From Clostridiaceae bacterium (GTDB lineage: Bacteria > Bacillota > Clostridia > Saccharofermentanales > UBA5734): DNA of 38,226 bases. This document shows, one piece after another, positions 16,370-25,230 of this stretch (position 1 is its first letter; every line of letters begins with the position of its first letter). The stretch is from NCBI GenBank assembly GCA_012523135.1, contig JAAYJD010000257.1, positions 1-38,226 on the forward strand. The letters are read 5' to 3'. The notes under the pieces were generated by a model. That model saw only the letters and a program-made list of their open reading frames with translations. It ran no database searches and had not been told where the DNA came from. Position numbers and translations under genes: made by a program.

Positions 16370-17089
16370 ATGACCGTGCTGTCCTGCCGGAACCTGACCA
16401 AAGCGTATGTTCTGGGCGAACAGGTGACACCTGTCCTGCATGATGTCTCCTTGGCGATCCGGGCCAATGAATTCGTGGCCGTGATGGGCCCGTCCGGGTC
16501 GGGCAAGAGCACCCTGCTCCATTGCCTGGGCCTGCTGGAACCGATCGACCAGGGGGAACTGTCGGTGCTGGGCGAGCAGACGGCCGCGCTGAGCGACCGC
16601 GCCAAGGCCAGAATGCGGCGCAGCCATATGGGTTTCGTGTTCCAGTCCTTCTACCTAGTGCCGGGTTTGAGTGTGCGGGAAAACATCCTGCTGCCGCTTT
16701 TCATCAATCGCATCCGTCTCGATCGCGACGCCCGGGTCGACCGCATGCTGGACCAGGTCGGTTTGTCCCACCGGGCCGCCTATCGGCCCAACCAGCTATC
16801 CGGCGGCGAACAGCAGCGCTGCGCGCTGGCCAGGGCCCTGATCGGACACCCGGACCTGCTCTTTCTCGATGAGCCGACCGGCAACCTGGACAGCCAAAAC
16901 GGGGCGGATATCCTGCGCCTGGTCAGCGAGGCCGTTCGCAGCAGCCACGTGACGGCTATCATGGTCACCCACGATCTGGCGGCCGCCAGATGCTGTGACC
17001 GCATCATCACGATTCGCGACGGCCGGATCGAACGCATCAGCAGCAACCGCCAGGCAGCGGTCAAGGAGGTTCCAGATGATGACACATAA
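16370..17089 (+). CDS. ABC transporter ATP-binding protein (MacB/LolD type)
   Basis: 239 residues, cytosolic ATPase. Walker A GPSGSGKST, Q-loop FVFQSFYLVPGLSVRENI, ABC signature LSGGEQQRCALARAL, Walker B LLFLDEPTGNLDS and H-loop MVTHD are all intact. The Q-loop and DEPTGNLD wording is typical of the MacB/LolD group that pairs with FtsX-like permeases. The start at 16370, two bases after the permease stop and after GGGAAGGAG, is preferred over longer in-frame starts inside the permease. Its 3' end overlaps the adaptor gene by 14 bp, indicating coupled translation within the exporter operon. Confidence 0.95.
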   Translation: MTVLSCRNLTKAYVLGEQVTPVLHDVSLAIRANEFVAVMGPSGSGKSTLLHCLGLLEPIDQGELSVLGEQTAALSDRAKARMRRSHMGFVFQSFYLVPGLSVRENILLPLFINRIRLDRDARVDRMLDQVGLSHRAAYRPNQLSGGEQQRCALARALIGHPDLLFLDEPTGNLDSQNGADILRLVSEAVRSSHVTAIMVTHDLAAARCCDRIITIRDGRIERISSNRQAAVKEVPDDDT

Positions 17090-18206
17090 ACAAAAAATCT
17101 GCCGGATCGGCGTCCTGGCCTGCCTGGCCGTCCTGCTCGTCTGGCTGGCAGTCGGCTGCCAGACGCAGGCCGACCCGGGACAAGCCGAACCCACACCAGG
17201 CGGTGAACCCAAACCGGGAGCAGTTACCTTTTACGGCACCGTCAACCGCGGCCAGGTTCAGGCTGTCTCCTTGCCCTTCGCCGTCCAGGTCAACGCCTGG
17301 CTAGTCCGGGAAGGCGAGCGGATCGAGGATCAAAGACCCTTGCTGCAGCTGGACCTGGACCCGCTCCGGCAACAAGCGGACGACCTGGAGCGCCAACGGC
17401 AAACACTGCGCGGCGCAGCCGGCGTCCTGCAGGCACAGGCGGATTGGACCGACCAGCGCAGCATGGCGGTGCAAGAGGCCTTGAAGGTCGACCTGGAACC
17501 GGGTCTTGCCAACCTGGAGAAATGGTACCGGGCCACATCGCGTACCCGGCGCAGCCAATACGCAGCTGAACTGCGCCTGTTTCTAGACGGCCTGGAAAGC
17601 CTTGACCTTTACGGTTCCCTGCTGGCCCTGACCCGGGATGCCGACCAGGTCGCGGACCTGGCCCGTCCGATCCTGATGCGGCGGCAGGCAGACCTGAGCC
17701 GTCAGTGTGACGAGTATCGGCTGGCGCACATGAATCTACAGCAGCAGTTGCTGGAGAACCGGCTCGCTCAGCAGGCGGTGGACACCGAGCTGGAGCAGCT
17801 TGCCGCACTGCTGGACGGATCCTGGCGAACGTCATTCGGCCGGATCGACGACAAAGGGCGGCTGCTCTATAGCGGGGAGCCCCGGATGGTCGATGCGATG
17901 CCGGCCGATTGGCCGGCGGCGTTTTCGTCCGGCGAACCGCTGCTGCTCCTGGCGGAGGCAGCGGTGCATAGTCTGACCATCCAGGTCGAAGAACAGCTCG
18001 TAACGCAGGTGGTTCCCGGCGCACCCGTGCTTATCTCGCCACTTTATGACCGCACCCTGGCCTGGACCGGTGTGGTTGCCCAGGTCAGCGCAAAAGCTGA
18101 TATAATCAATGGCGAAACAGTCGTTCCGGTTCTGGTGACAACCGAGGCCGACCTGCCAGGGCCAGGCTACACCGTTATCGCCAAAGTCCTTCCGGTTAAC
18201 GGCTGA
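17076..18206 (+). CDS. MacA/HlyD-like efflux adaptor lipoprotein
   Basis: 376 residues. Signal peptide with lipobox AVGC, so lipidated Cys28 anchors it outside the membrane. A Pro/Gly-rich linker is followed by a barrel-sandwich (lipoyl-like) half from about 50 to 95, a long helical coiled coil (about 100-250, rich in Leu, Gln, Arg, Glu), then the second half with GEPLLLLAEAAVHSLTIQVE and a beta-barrel-like end. This is the order of RND/MacA-type adaptors. AAGGAGG precedes ATG 17076. In a single-membrane cell it may carry the substrate across the wall zone or gate the permease. It lies between the ATPase and the second permease. Confidence 0.85.
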   Translation: MMTHKQKICRIGVLACLAVLLVWLAVGCQTQADPGQAEPTPGGEPKPGAVTFYGTVNRGQVQAVSLPFAVQVNAWLVREGERIEDQRPLLQLDLDPLRQQADDLERQRQTLRGAAGVLQAQADWTDQRSMAVQEALKVDLEPGLANLEKWYRATSRTRRSQYAAELRLFLDGLESLDLYGSLLALTRDADQVADLARPILMRRQADLSRQCDEYRLAHMNLQQQLLENRLAQQAVDTELEQLAALLDGSWRTSFGRIDDKGRLLYSGEPRMVDAMPADWPAAFSSGEPLLLLAEAAVHSLTIQVEEQLVTQVVPGAPVLISPLYDRTLAWTGVVAQVSAKADIINGETVVPVLVTTEADLPGPGYTVIAKVLPVNG

Positions 18207-18216
18207 TGGTGATCCG

Positions 18217-19350
18217 ATGAATCCGCTGTCCGCGCTCGCCTATTACCGCTGTTTTCGCAAACGGCTGCTGCTGCTGTTCCTGCCGGTCATGCTCTGCGTG
18301 ATGGTCCTGTTCCTGATCCAGGCCGTGATCGTATCCAGCATCCAGCTTGAGCACCGGGCTTTTGTTGTCACCCGCAAAGCCTATACCAGCATCCAGGCCA
18401 AGGGTAAACCGATCAGCCTGGACACGATCGCGGCCATTCGCCTGCACGAGAACACCGCCCGGGTCGCGCCCTGCATCCTCAGCCATACGGAGATCACCAG
18501 CCTGCTGAGCCGGATCGGGGTTCGCGTCTATCTGCTCGGCGACCCGGATATGCGGTTGCTCATGGAGCGCATGGACGTCTCCCTCGTCTCAGGCCGCCTG
18601 CCCGCTGCCGGCAGCGACGAGATCGTCCTGCACGACGTTGTCGCGCGCAACAAGGGGCTGGCGGTTGGCGACCGGCTGGGCAGCGATCTTGATCCGTCCG
18701 AGACCTTGCTGGGCGCCTATACCCTGGTCGGCCTGTTGGAGGGGGACGCTCTGTGCGGCTTTGCCTCGCTGGAAAACTGGCAAACGGTGCACGATGTGGC
18801 GGTCCCCGAGGAATACGGCATCCTGGTCATGCCCCAGCCAGGCCGGCTGGCCGCGCTCAACCAGTTTGTTGCCTATCTGCCGCTCAGCGGCAACGAACTG
18901 AGCTCACTGCCGGTAAGCACAGCGACGCTCACCGAGTCGGCTAACCGGATTTACTTGCTGTTGAATACGGTTTTTGTCGCGGTTTTGCTGATCAACGCCA
19001 TCTGTGTCAGCTTCCTGACCTACCTGTTTACCTTGAGCCGGTCGCGCGAGTTCGCCGTGCTTAACGCGATCGGATATAGCCGGCGGGCCATTTTCCAACG
19101 CAGCCTGCTCGATGTCCTGATTCTCAACCTCCTGGCGGCGGCAACCGGCCTCCTTTTCTCCCTGCTGGTGGCCCTCGGCCTGCAAGCCACATTCTTTCTG
19201 GCCGCCGGCCGGCCGCTGACATTGCTATCGCTCCAGGTCTGGCTGCCGGCGCTCTGTGTGCCGCTGGCCTCTGTGCTGGCGGAAATGGTGGCCATCCGCA
19301 GCATCTTCAGTCGGCTGGATCCGATGCAGCTGCTGGACCAGGACGCCTGA
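18217..19350 (+). CDS. ABC transporter permease, single FtsX-type domain
   Basis: 377 residues with four transmembrane segments: about 18-42, then about 245-270 (LLNTVFVAVLLINAICVSFL), 295-325 and 335-360, with a ~200-residue extracellular domain between the first and second. This is the MacB/FtsX permease plan. The coupling region reads SREFAVLNAIGYSRRAIFQR. It starts 10 bp after the adaptor gene and ends 20 bp before its own ATPase. Being smaller than the first permease and having its own ATPase, it may form a separate exporter that shares the adaptor, or a mixed complex. The ribosome binding site is weak, so translation is probably coupled. Confidence 0.9.
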   Translation: MNPLSALAYYRCFRKRLLLLFLPVMLCVMVLFLIQAVIVSSIQLEHRAFVVTRKAYTSIQAKGKPISLDTIAAIRLHENTARVAPCILSHTEITSLLSRIGVRVYLLGDPDMRLLMERMDVSLVSGRLPAAGSDEIVLHDVVARNKGLAVGDRLGSDLDPSETLLGAYTLVGLLEGDALCGFASLENWQTVHDVAVPEEYGILVMPQPGRLAALNQFVAYLPLSGNELSSLPVSTATLTESANRIYLLLNTVFVAVLLINAICVSFLTYLFTLSRSREFAVLNAIGYSRRAIFQRSLLDVLILNLLAAATGLLFSLLVALGLQATFFLAAGRPLTLLSLQVWLPALCVPLASVLAEMVAIRSIFSRLDPMQLLDQDA

Positions 19351-19370
19351 GCTGGCGAAAGGAGCCTGAC

Positions 19371-20027
19371 ATGCAGCTGGATGCCTTTGAGCTGTCCCTG
19401 GTCTACCCGGTTCTTTCCGGTCCGCCGGTCGTCGCCCTTGACCATGTGAACCTGACCGTGCGTACAGGTGACCTGATCGGAGTCCTCGGTCCGTCCGGCA
19501 GCGGCAAGAGCACGCTGCTCTACTTGCTGGCCGGACTGAAAAAACCGTCCTCGGGCGCCGTTTTCCTGGACAACCAGGACTTGGCCAGCCATAACGACGA
19601 CGAGCTCGAACGCCGTCGTCTGGCCAGTTTCGGTTTTATCTTTCAGCGCCATTACCTGCTGCCTCACCTGGATCTGCTGGACAACATCCTGCTGCCGGTC
19701 CAGCACAACAGGCCCCAGGCAGCCGAAAAAGCACGTCAGTTGGCCGGAGAACTGGGGCTCGACGTCGACCTGAAGCGCCGGCCGCATGAGCTTTCGGTCG
19801 GCCAGCGCCAGCTGGTCGCGGTCGCCCGGGCCCTGATCAACGATCCCGTCCTGATTTTCGCCGACGAACCGACCGCGTCGCTGGACAGCGAGACCGGCTT
19901 GCGCGTGATGGACTGCCTGGCCCGGCAGCTGCATCGGGCCGGCATGGTCGTCGTGACACACGATTTCAAGATCCTCCACCAGGCCACGGAGATCCACCAG
20001 CTGCGCGACGGCCGGATCCTGGCCTGA
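19371..20027 (+). CDS. ABC transporter ATP-binding protein, second of the exporter operon
   Basis: 218 residues. Walker A GPSGSGKST, Q-loop FGFIFQRHYLLPHLDLLDNI, signature LSVGQRQLVAVARAL (the usual LSGGQ is LSVGQ), Walker B LIFADEPTASLDS and H-loop VVTHD. All catalytic elements are retained. AAAGGAG precedes the ATG. It is the last gene of the exporter operon; the ABC-F promoter begins right behind its stop codon. It pairs by position with the single-domain permease. Confidence 0.95.
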   Translation: MQLDAFELSLVYPVLSGPPVVALDHVNLTVRTGDLIGVLGPSGSGKSTLLYLLAGLKKPSSGAVFLDNQDLASHNDDELERRRLASFGFIFQRHYLLPHLDLLDNILLPVQHNRPQAAEKARQLAGELGLDVDLKRRPHELSVGQRQLVAVARALINDPVLIFADEPTASLDSETGLRVMDCLARQLHRAGMVVVTHDFKILHQATEIHQLRDGRILA

Positions 20028-20028
20028 A

Positions 20029-20057
20029 TTGCCTGCAGCGCCTGGCCATGCTAAAAT
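20029..20057 (+). promoter_or_regulatory. Promoter of the ABC-F leader
   Basis: TTGCCT (20029-20034), 17-bp spacer and TAAAAT (20052-20057), the latter preceded by TGC as an extended -10. It begins immediately after the upstream ATPase stop and would give a leader of roughly 210 nt before the ABC-F start. Confidence 0.6.
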
Positions 20058-20098
20058 AAATGCATCCGCCACCTGCTGGCCATGAAAGGAACACGTCC

Positions 20099-20119
20099 AT
20101 GATTGAGAAGATTGGCTGA
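20099..20119 (+). CDS. Six-codon leader ORF (MIEKIG) upstream of ABC-F
   Basis: ATG ATT GAG AAG ATT GGC TGA, preceded by AAAGGA eight bases upstream, an ordinary strong spacing. Its codons 3-7 are complementary to 20166-20179, so a ribosome stalled on it would melt that helix. An even shorter ORF (20082-20102, MKGTRP) ends in an ATGA overlap with it but has no visible ribosome binding site. The peptide is probably regulatory and not a functional product. This assignment rests on position and RNA complementarity only. Confidence 0.55.
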   Translation: MIEKIG

Positions 20120-20264
20120 ACGAAAAAGGCGCACAAGCCGGATTTTTTGCTTGTGCCGCTGCAGGCAGTGAATCTTCTTCAGATAGGACCTGGGCGACCG
20201 GGACTCGGCACGGCTGGCTTTCCGGCTGTGATACGCGTTAAAACCTGCCTGCGGCAGGTTTTTT
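20105..20264 (+). promoter_or_regulatory. Ribosome-mediated attenuator leader of the ABC-F gene
   Basis: Three mutually linked helices can be drawn. (1) The leader ORF 20105-20118 pairs with 20166-20179 (about 12 of 14 positions, two GU, one GG mismatch). (2) Enclosed hairpin: GCACAAGC (20131-20138) with GCTTGTGC (20149-20156). (3) Antiterminator: 20158-20168 (GCTGCAGGCAG) with 20245-20255 (CTGCCTGCGGC), 11 bp with one GU, which would destroy the terminator at 20240-20264. Helix 1 uses part of the antiterminator strand, so stalling on the leader ORF should favour antitermination and ABC-F expression. This logic is known for several antibiotic-inducible ABC-F genes; here it is inferred. Confidence 0.6.
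20240..20264 (+). terminator. Intrinsic terminator directly before the ABC-F start
   Basis: AAAACCTGCC (20240-20249) pairs perfectly with GGCAGGTTTT (20253-20262) around a TGC loop and ends in a six-T tract. It lies 10 bp before the ATG, with the GGAGG site (20265-20269) right behind it, so only read-through transcripts carry the gene. Confidence 0.8.
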
Positions 20265-20274
20265 GGAGGGTATC

Positions 20275-21825
20275 ATGACGGTTCTTCAGGTTTTACATCT
20301 ATCTAAATCGTACACAGACCGAAGCCTGCTCCAGGATCTGACGTTCAGCCTGGGCGTGGGCGAACGGGTCGGGCTGGTCGGCAACAACGGCTGCGGCAAG
20401 ACCACACTGCTGCGCATGCTGGCTGGCCAGGAAGTGCCGGACAGCGGCGAGATCCGCCTGGCCAGCCATCTGAGCGTTGGCTATCTGCCCCAGCTGCCGG
20501 ATCCGCGGGCCGACCTAGACAGCCTGCAGGCTCAGCACCGGGCCGGTGAAAAACCGCAGTTGGCCTGGCAGCTGAATCCGGAAGGTCTGGACGAGCGGAC
20601 CGTCGCACAGGCCGCCACCTTGTCCGGCGGCGAACGGACCCGCCTGGCCCTGAGCCGCTTTTTGGCGTCAGCCCCGGATATCCTGCTGCTGGACGAGCCG
20701 ACCAACAACCTGGATCTGGATGGGATCCAGACCGTGATCCGCCTGCTCCAGGACGCCATGGGCAGCATGATCATCGTATCCCACGACCGCTACCTGCTCG
20801 ATCAGCTGGTCACGCGCATCCTGGAAATCGACAACACCGGCATCCGCTCGTATACTGGCAACTATTCCCAGTACCGGGCGGAAAAGGAACGGCTGCTGCA
20901 AGAAAGCCTGCATCGCTACGCGGAAAGCCGAAAACAGCAGCGTCAGTTGCAGGAGGAGATCGTCCAGAAACGCCAGTGGGCCGACAAGGCGCACCGTGAT
21001 TCGACCAAGATGGACTCAAGCGGCAACAAAATGGGGCTTAAGGAATACAAGCGCGTCAAGGCCGGCAAGCTGGCCCGCAAGGCCAAGCAGGATATGCGCC
21101 GGCTGGAGCGGCTGCAGCAGGAAACCGGAACCAGGCCAAAAACGGAGCTGAAAACCACCATCGCGTTCGATGGCCAGGAACGGCATGGCAAGCGCATTCT
21201 GGAAGCGGTCGGACTCGGCAAAGCCTACCCGTCCCACCCCCTGTTTTTTGACAGCCACTTTTTCATCCTGCGCGGTGAGAAGGTCGCCCTGACCGGACCG
21301 AACGGCTGCGGCAAGACGACGCTGGTCCGCCTGATTCAAGGGCTGGAGCCGCCCGACAGCGGGCGGCTGCTGGTCAGCCCGAGCTGTTCGCCGGTCGTGA
21401 TGGGCCAAACCCTGGAGCGGCTGCCCTCCGGTCACACCTTGCTGTCCTACCTGACCGGCAAGCTGGGCAAGCTGGACGGCGCGGACCGGGCCACGCTGGA
21501 ACAAATGGGTTTTACGAACGCGCATCTGCTCCTGCCAGCCGACCGGATCAGCCCTGGCGAACTGGTTCGCTTGCGCATCGCCGAGCTGATCCTGACCCAC
21601 CAGGATTTCCTGATCCTGGACGAACCGACCAACTACCTGGATTTACGGGCGCGCGAACAGCTTGAACAGGCGCTGGTCCAGGTGCAGGCGACGCTGCTGC
21701 TCGTCTCACACGACCTTTACCTGCAAAAGGCCGTGTGCGATAAGGTGCTGGTCTTCACGGAAGGCCGCATCATGCGCCGGGAGGAATCCTTTGCCGACTA
21801 CCTGGAATACGAACGCGGCCTCTGA
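20275..21825 (+). CDS. ABC-F family ATPase (ribosome-protection type)
   Basis: 516 residues with two ABC domains and no membrane segments. Domain 1: Walker A GNNGCGKTT, signature LSGGERTRLALSRFL, Walker B LLLDEPTNNLDLD, H-loop SHDRYLL. A highly charged helical linker (about 210-300) carries the ribosome-contacting arm. Domain 2: Walker A GPNGCGKTT, signature SPGELVRLRIAELIL, Walker B LILDEPTNYLDL, SHDLYL. Second-domain signature is degenerate (SPGEL), as in several antibiotic-resistance ABC-F proteins. It acts on the ribosomal exit site, either displacing antibiotics or aiding translation. The attenuator leader favours the antibiotic-resistance type (Vga/Lsa/Msr/VmlR-like), but a housekeeping role is not excluded. 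Confidence 0.93.
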   Translation: MTVLQVLHLSKSYTDRSLLQDLTFSLGVGERVGLVGNNGCGKTTLLRMLAGQEVPDSGEIRLASHLSVGYLPQLPDPRADLDSLQAQHRAGEKPQLAWQLNPEGLDERTVAQAATLSGGERTRLALSRFLASAPDILLLDEPTNNLDLDGIQTVIRLLQDAMGSMIIVSHDRYLLDQLVTRILEIDNTGIRSYTGNYSQYRAEKERLLQESLHRYAESRKQQRQLQEEIVQKRQWADKAHRDSTKMDSSGNKMGLKEYKRVKAGKLARKAKQDMRRLERLQQETGTRPKTELKTTIAFDGQERHGKRILEAVGLGKAYPSHPLFFDSHFFILRGEKVALTGPNGCGKTTLVRLIQGLEPPDSGRLLVSPSCSPVVMGQTLERLPSGHTLLSYLTGKLGKLDGADRATLEQMGFTNAHLLLPADRISPGELVRLRIAELILTHQDFLILDEPTNYLDLRAREQLEQALVQVQATLLLVSHDLYLQKAVCDKVLVFTEGRIMRREESFADYLEYERGL

Positions 21826-21851
21826 CAGCCGCCCTCCGGTTGTGATAGGAT
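21822..21851 (+). promoter_or_regulatory. Promoter before the four-pass membrane protein
   Basis: CTGACA (21822-21827, overlapping the ABC-F stop), 18-bp spacer, TAGGAT (21846-21851) with an upstream TGTG extension (TGTGATAGGAT). Moderate match. Confidence 0.4.
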
Positions 21852-21890
21852 GGATATAGAACGACAGTCGCACACCAGGAGGACGCACGC

Positions 21891-22634
21891 ATGGAGCGTA
21901 TCCCGATCTTGCATCGCCGACCCTTTATCGTCTCGGGCATTTTCGCCTTGCTGGCCGCAGGGGTCATCGTGCTGGGCATTTATCGGCTGAATGTCTTAAG
22001 CGACTTCGACGCACCCGGCTACATCCTGATGGGTATCCTGTTGCTTGTGACCGCTCTGACCATCGCTGTGGTCTACGGTTTGCAAGAAAAACAGTTCCGC
22101 AAGGCGATGCGCCAGCCCCTGATGATCTATACGCTGGATCCGGTCTGGCTCAAGGAGATCATCGCCAAAAACAGCGCCGAGATCAGGGGCCAGAACAAGG
22201 TCATGCTGCTCGTGATGGTCTTCTTTTGCGCCCTGATGGCGATCATCTTCCTGTTTCTGGGCGAAGACGGACGGATGGTCAGCCTGGCCATGGTCGGCCT
22301 GGCCGCCTTTCTGGCCCTGGCCGCCTGGCTGATCACCCAATACCGGATCAGCAAGCTGAAAAAGGGCGGGCAGCATGTTCTGCTCAGCCCGGACGGCGTT
22401 CTTTTCCTGGGCCAGTTCCACACCTGGGCGTTGCCTGGCGGTCGCCTGGACCAGGCCGCTTATGATCCGCCGGTCCCGGAGCGCGGCCAGGCTGGTACGA
22501 TCGAACTGGTTTATTCGCTTCCGGGCCGGTTCAACCGCAACCGGGCGGTCCTCCATGTCCTGGTCCCGCCGGAGCTGGACGACCAGGCCCGGCAAAGCCT
22601 GATCCAACTGCGCCTTAAAAACCGTCTGAAATAA
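21891..22634 (+). CDS. Four-pass membrane protein, unknown function
   Basis: 247 residues, family not recognised. Four hydrophobic segments: about 12-32 (FIVSGIFALLAAGVIVLGIY), 43-63, 104-124 and 130-150. They are arranged as two hairpins with a ~40-residue cytosolic loop between. The last ~95 residues are soluble and beta-like, with LLSPDGVLFLGQFHTWAL and a final helix rich in Leu/Gln/Arg. This pattern resembles small PH-domain-like membrane proteins of Bacillota, but no firm match can be claimed. AGGAGG precedes the ATG. It has its own weak promoter and may also receive ABC-F read-through. Confidence 0.75.
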   Translation: MERIPILHRRPFIVSGIFALLAAGVIVLGIYRLNVLSDFDAPGYILMGILLLVTALTIAVVYGLQEKQFRKAMRQPLMIYTLDPVWLKEIIAKNSAEIRGQNKVMLLVMVFFCALMAIIFLFLGEDGRMVSLAMVGLAAFLALAAWLITQYRISKLKKGGQHVLLSPDGVLFLGQFHTWALPGGRLDQAAYDPPVPERGQAGTIELVYSLPGRFNRNRAVLHVLVPPELDDQARQSLIQLRLKNRLK

Positions 22635-22683
22635 GGTTCTCTCATGTTTAACAGAAGAAAAAGACGCAAATAGCAAAAAAGCC

Positions 22684-22714
22684 TTGCCTCTGACGTTACG
22701 TCAGCGTCTATAAT
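22684..22714 (+). promoter_or_regulatory. MerR-type promoter with 19-bp spacer and central operator
   Basis: TTGCCT (22684-22689) and TATAAT (22709-22714) are 19 bp apart, the long spacer typical of MerR-controlled promoters. The spacer holds the perfect dyad CTGACGTTACGTCAG (22690-22704). It lies 26 bp before the MerR-family gene, so the regulator probably controls its own expression by DNA distortion. Confidence 0.8.
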
Positions 22715-22740
22715 GAGCGGCAGGAAGGTGAGGAATCGTC

Positions 22741-23562
22741 ATGCTGATTAAAAAAGCTGCCCAGGCAACTGGCCTGACTGAACGTGCGATCCGCTTCTAC
22801 GAGGAGGCGGGCCTGATCGCGCCCAGGCTCAACGCGTCGCGTTTCCGCGATTACCGCGAGGAAGATCTGGAACGGCTCCGGCAAATCGCCGCTCTGCGCG
22901 GCCTGGGCTTGTCCCTGGACGAGATCACGGTTTTTCTGACCCAGCCTGAACAAGCCCGGGACTTGCTTGAAACGGTGCGCCGGCGGCTGCAAGCCAAGGC
23001 AGACCGGGCCCAGCAGGGCGAAGCCGCCCTGGCCCGGGCGCTGCAGGCTGCCCCGGCAGCACAAGACTCGTCCGACTGGATGCGGCTGCTGGCTGTGCCC
23101 GGTAACCGGCCGAAGCCGCCGCAGGCAGGCAGCGCGAAGAAACGGTACACAGGAGGAATCCCCATGCGCGAATCAAAAATGAGTTCCATTATCTGGATCG
23201 CGGGTCTGCTCGCGGTGATCGCAGGCGTCATCCTGGCTTTTGCCGGCCTGCTGATCGCATATCACAACAACCAGCCGTTCCCGCTTGGCAACGCCTTGCT
23301 GAACCTGATCGTCACGATCATCCCCGGCCTGGCCGCCATGGCGCTGGCCGAGGTCCTGGAAAACCAGGCGGCGCTCCAGCTCCAGAACCAGCGCCTGCAG
23401 CTGAGCCTGCTGGACATGGCTGACGGCGCATCAGACGAGGTGGTCGCGGAGACGCCCCCAACCCAGACCTGGAAGTGTGCAGCCTGCAACGGCCTCAACG
23501 CGTCGGACGCCCTCTACTGCCGCCACTGCCAGGCGCTGCGCGATTTCAGGGCCCGCTCCTGA
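22741..23562 (+). CDS. MerR-family regulator fused to a two-pass membrane domain and zinc ribbon
   Basis: 273 residues. The N terminus is a MerR winged helix: IKKAAQATGLTERAIRFYEE, then FRDYREEDLERLRQIAALRG and GLSLDEI, followed by a dimerisation helix to about 105. From residue 142 come two hydrophobic segments (about 149-173 and 183-203), a short coiled coil (ENQAALQLQNQRLQLSLLDM) and a C-terminal zinc ribbon with Cys246, Cys249, Cys260 and Cys263. An AGGAGG site lies in frame just before Met142 (23164), so a shorter membrane-zinc-ribbon product may also be made. No frameshift separates the halves. It converges on the arabinofuranosidase gene (stops 2 bp apart). Effector and targets are unknown apart from its own promoter. 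Confidence 0.88.
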   Translation: MLIKKAAQATGLTERAIRFYEEAGLIAPRLNASRFRDYREEDLERLRQIAALRGLGLSLDEITVFLTQPEQARDLLETVRRRLQAKADRAQQGEAALARALQAAPAAQDSSDWMRLLAVPGNRPKPPQAGSAKKRYTGGIPMRESKMSSIIWIAGLLAVIAGVILAFAGLLIAYHNNQPFPLGNALLNLIVTIIPGLAAMALAEVLENQAALQLQNQRLQLSLLDMADGASDEVVAETPPTQTWKCAACNGLNASDALYCRHCQALRDFRARS

Positions 23563-23564
23563 TT

Positions 23565-25100
<1,536 letters not shown>

Positions 25101-25125
25101 CTATGCCTGGGCCGCCTGCAGCTTC

Positions 25126-25154
25126 ATTATAGGCAATCCGGCGGGCATTGGCCA
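25126..25154 (-). promoter_or_regulatory. Promoter of the GH51 gene
   Basis: On the minus strand TGGCCA (25149-25154), 17-bp spacer, perfect TATAAT (25126-25131), 56 bp before the start codon. Confidence 0.55.
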
Positions 25155-25175
25155 GACAGGGGCGGCGTGATGGCG

Positions 25176-25181
25176 TATAAT
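25176..25181 (+). promoter_or_regulatory. -10 box of the DsrE-like gene
   Basis: Perfect TATAAT, 49 bp before the start; the -35 region 17 bp upstream is only CAGACA. Divergent from the GH51 promoter. Confidence 0.45.
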
Positions 25182-25230
25182 GGAGGCACCGGCCCGGTCA
25201 TGGCCGCTATTTACGAATGGAGGCAGTCAG

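Noticed and set aside
19020-20072. Long minus-strand frame opposite the second exporter ATPase
   Set aside because: The plus strand carries a complete ATPase with all motifs; the minus frame has none.
20082-20102. Second leader ORF MKGTRP overlapping MIEKIG by ATGA
   Set aside because: No Shine-Dalgarno sequence is visible; its body contains the site for the second ORF, so it is probably not translated.
22644-22673. Nine-codon basic ORF MFNRRKRRK after the four-pass membrane protein
   Set aside because: It has a weak AAGG site but no conservation evidence and no pairing with nearby RNA structure; probably chance.
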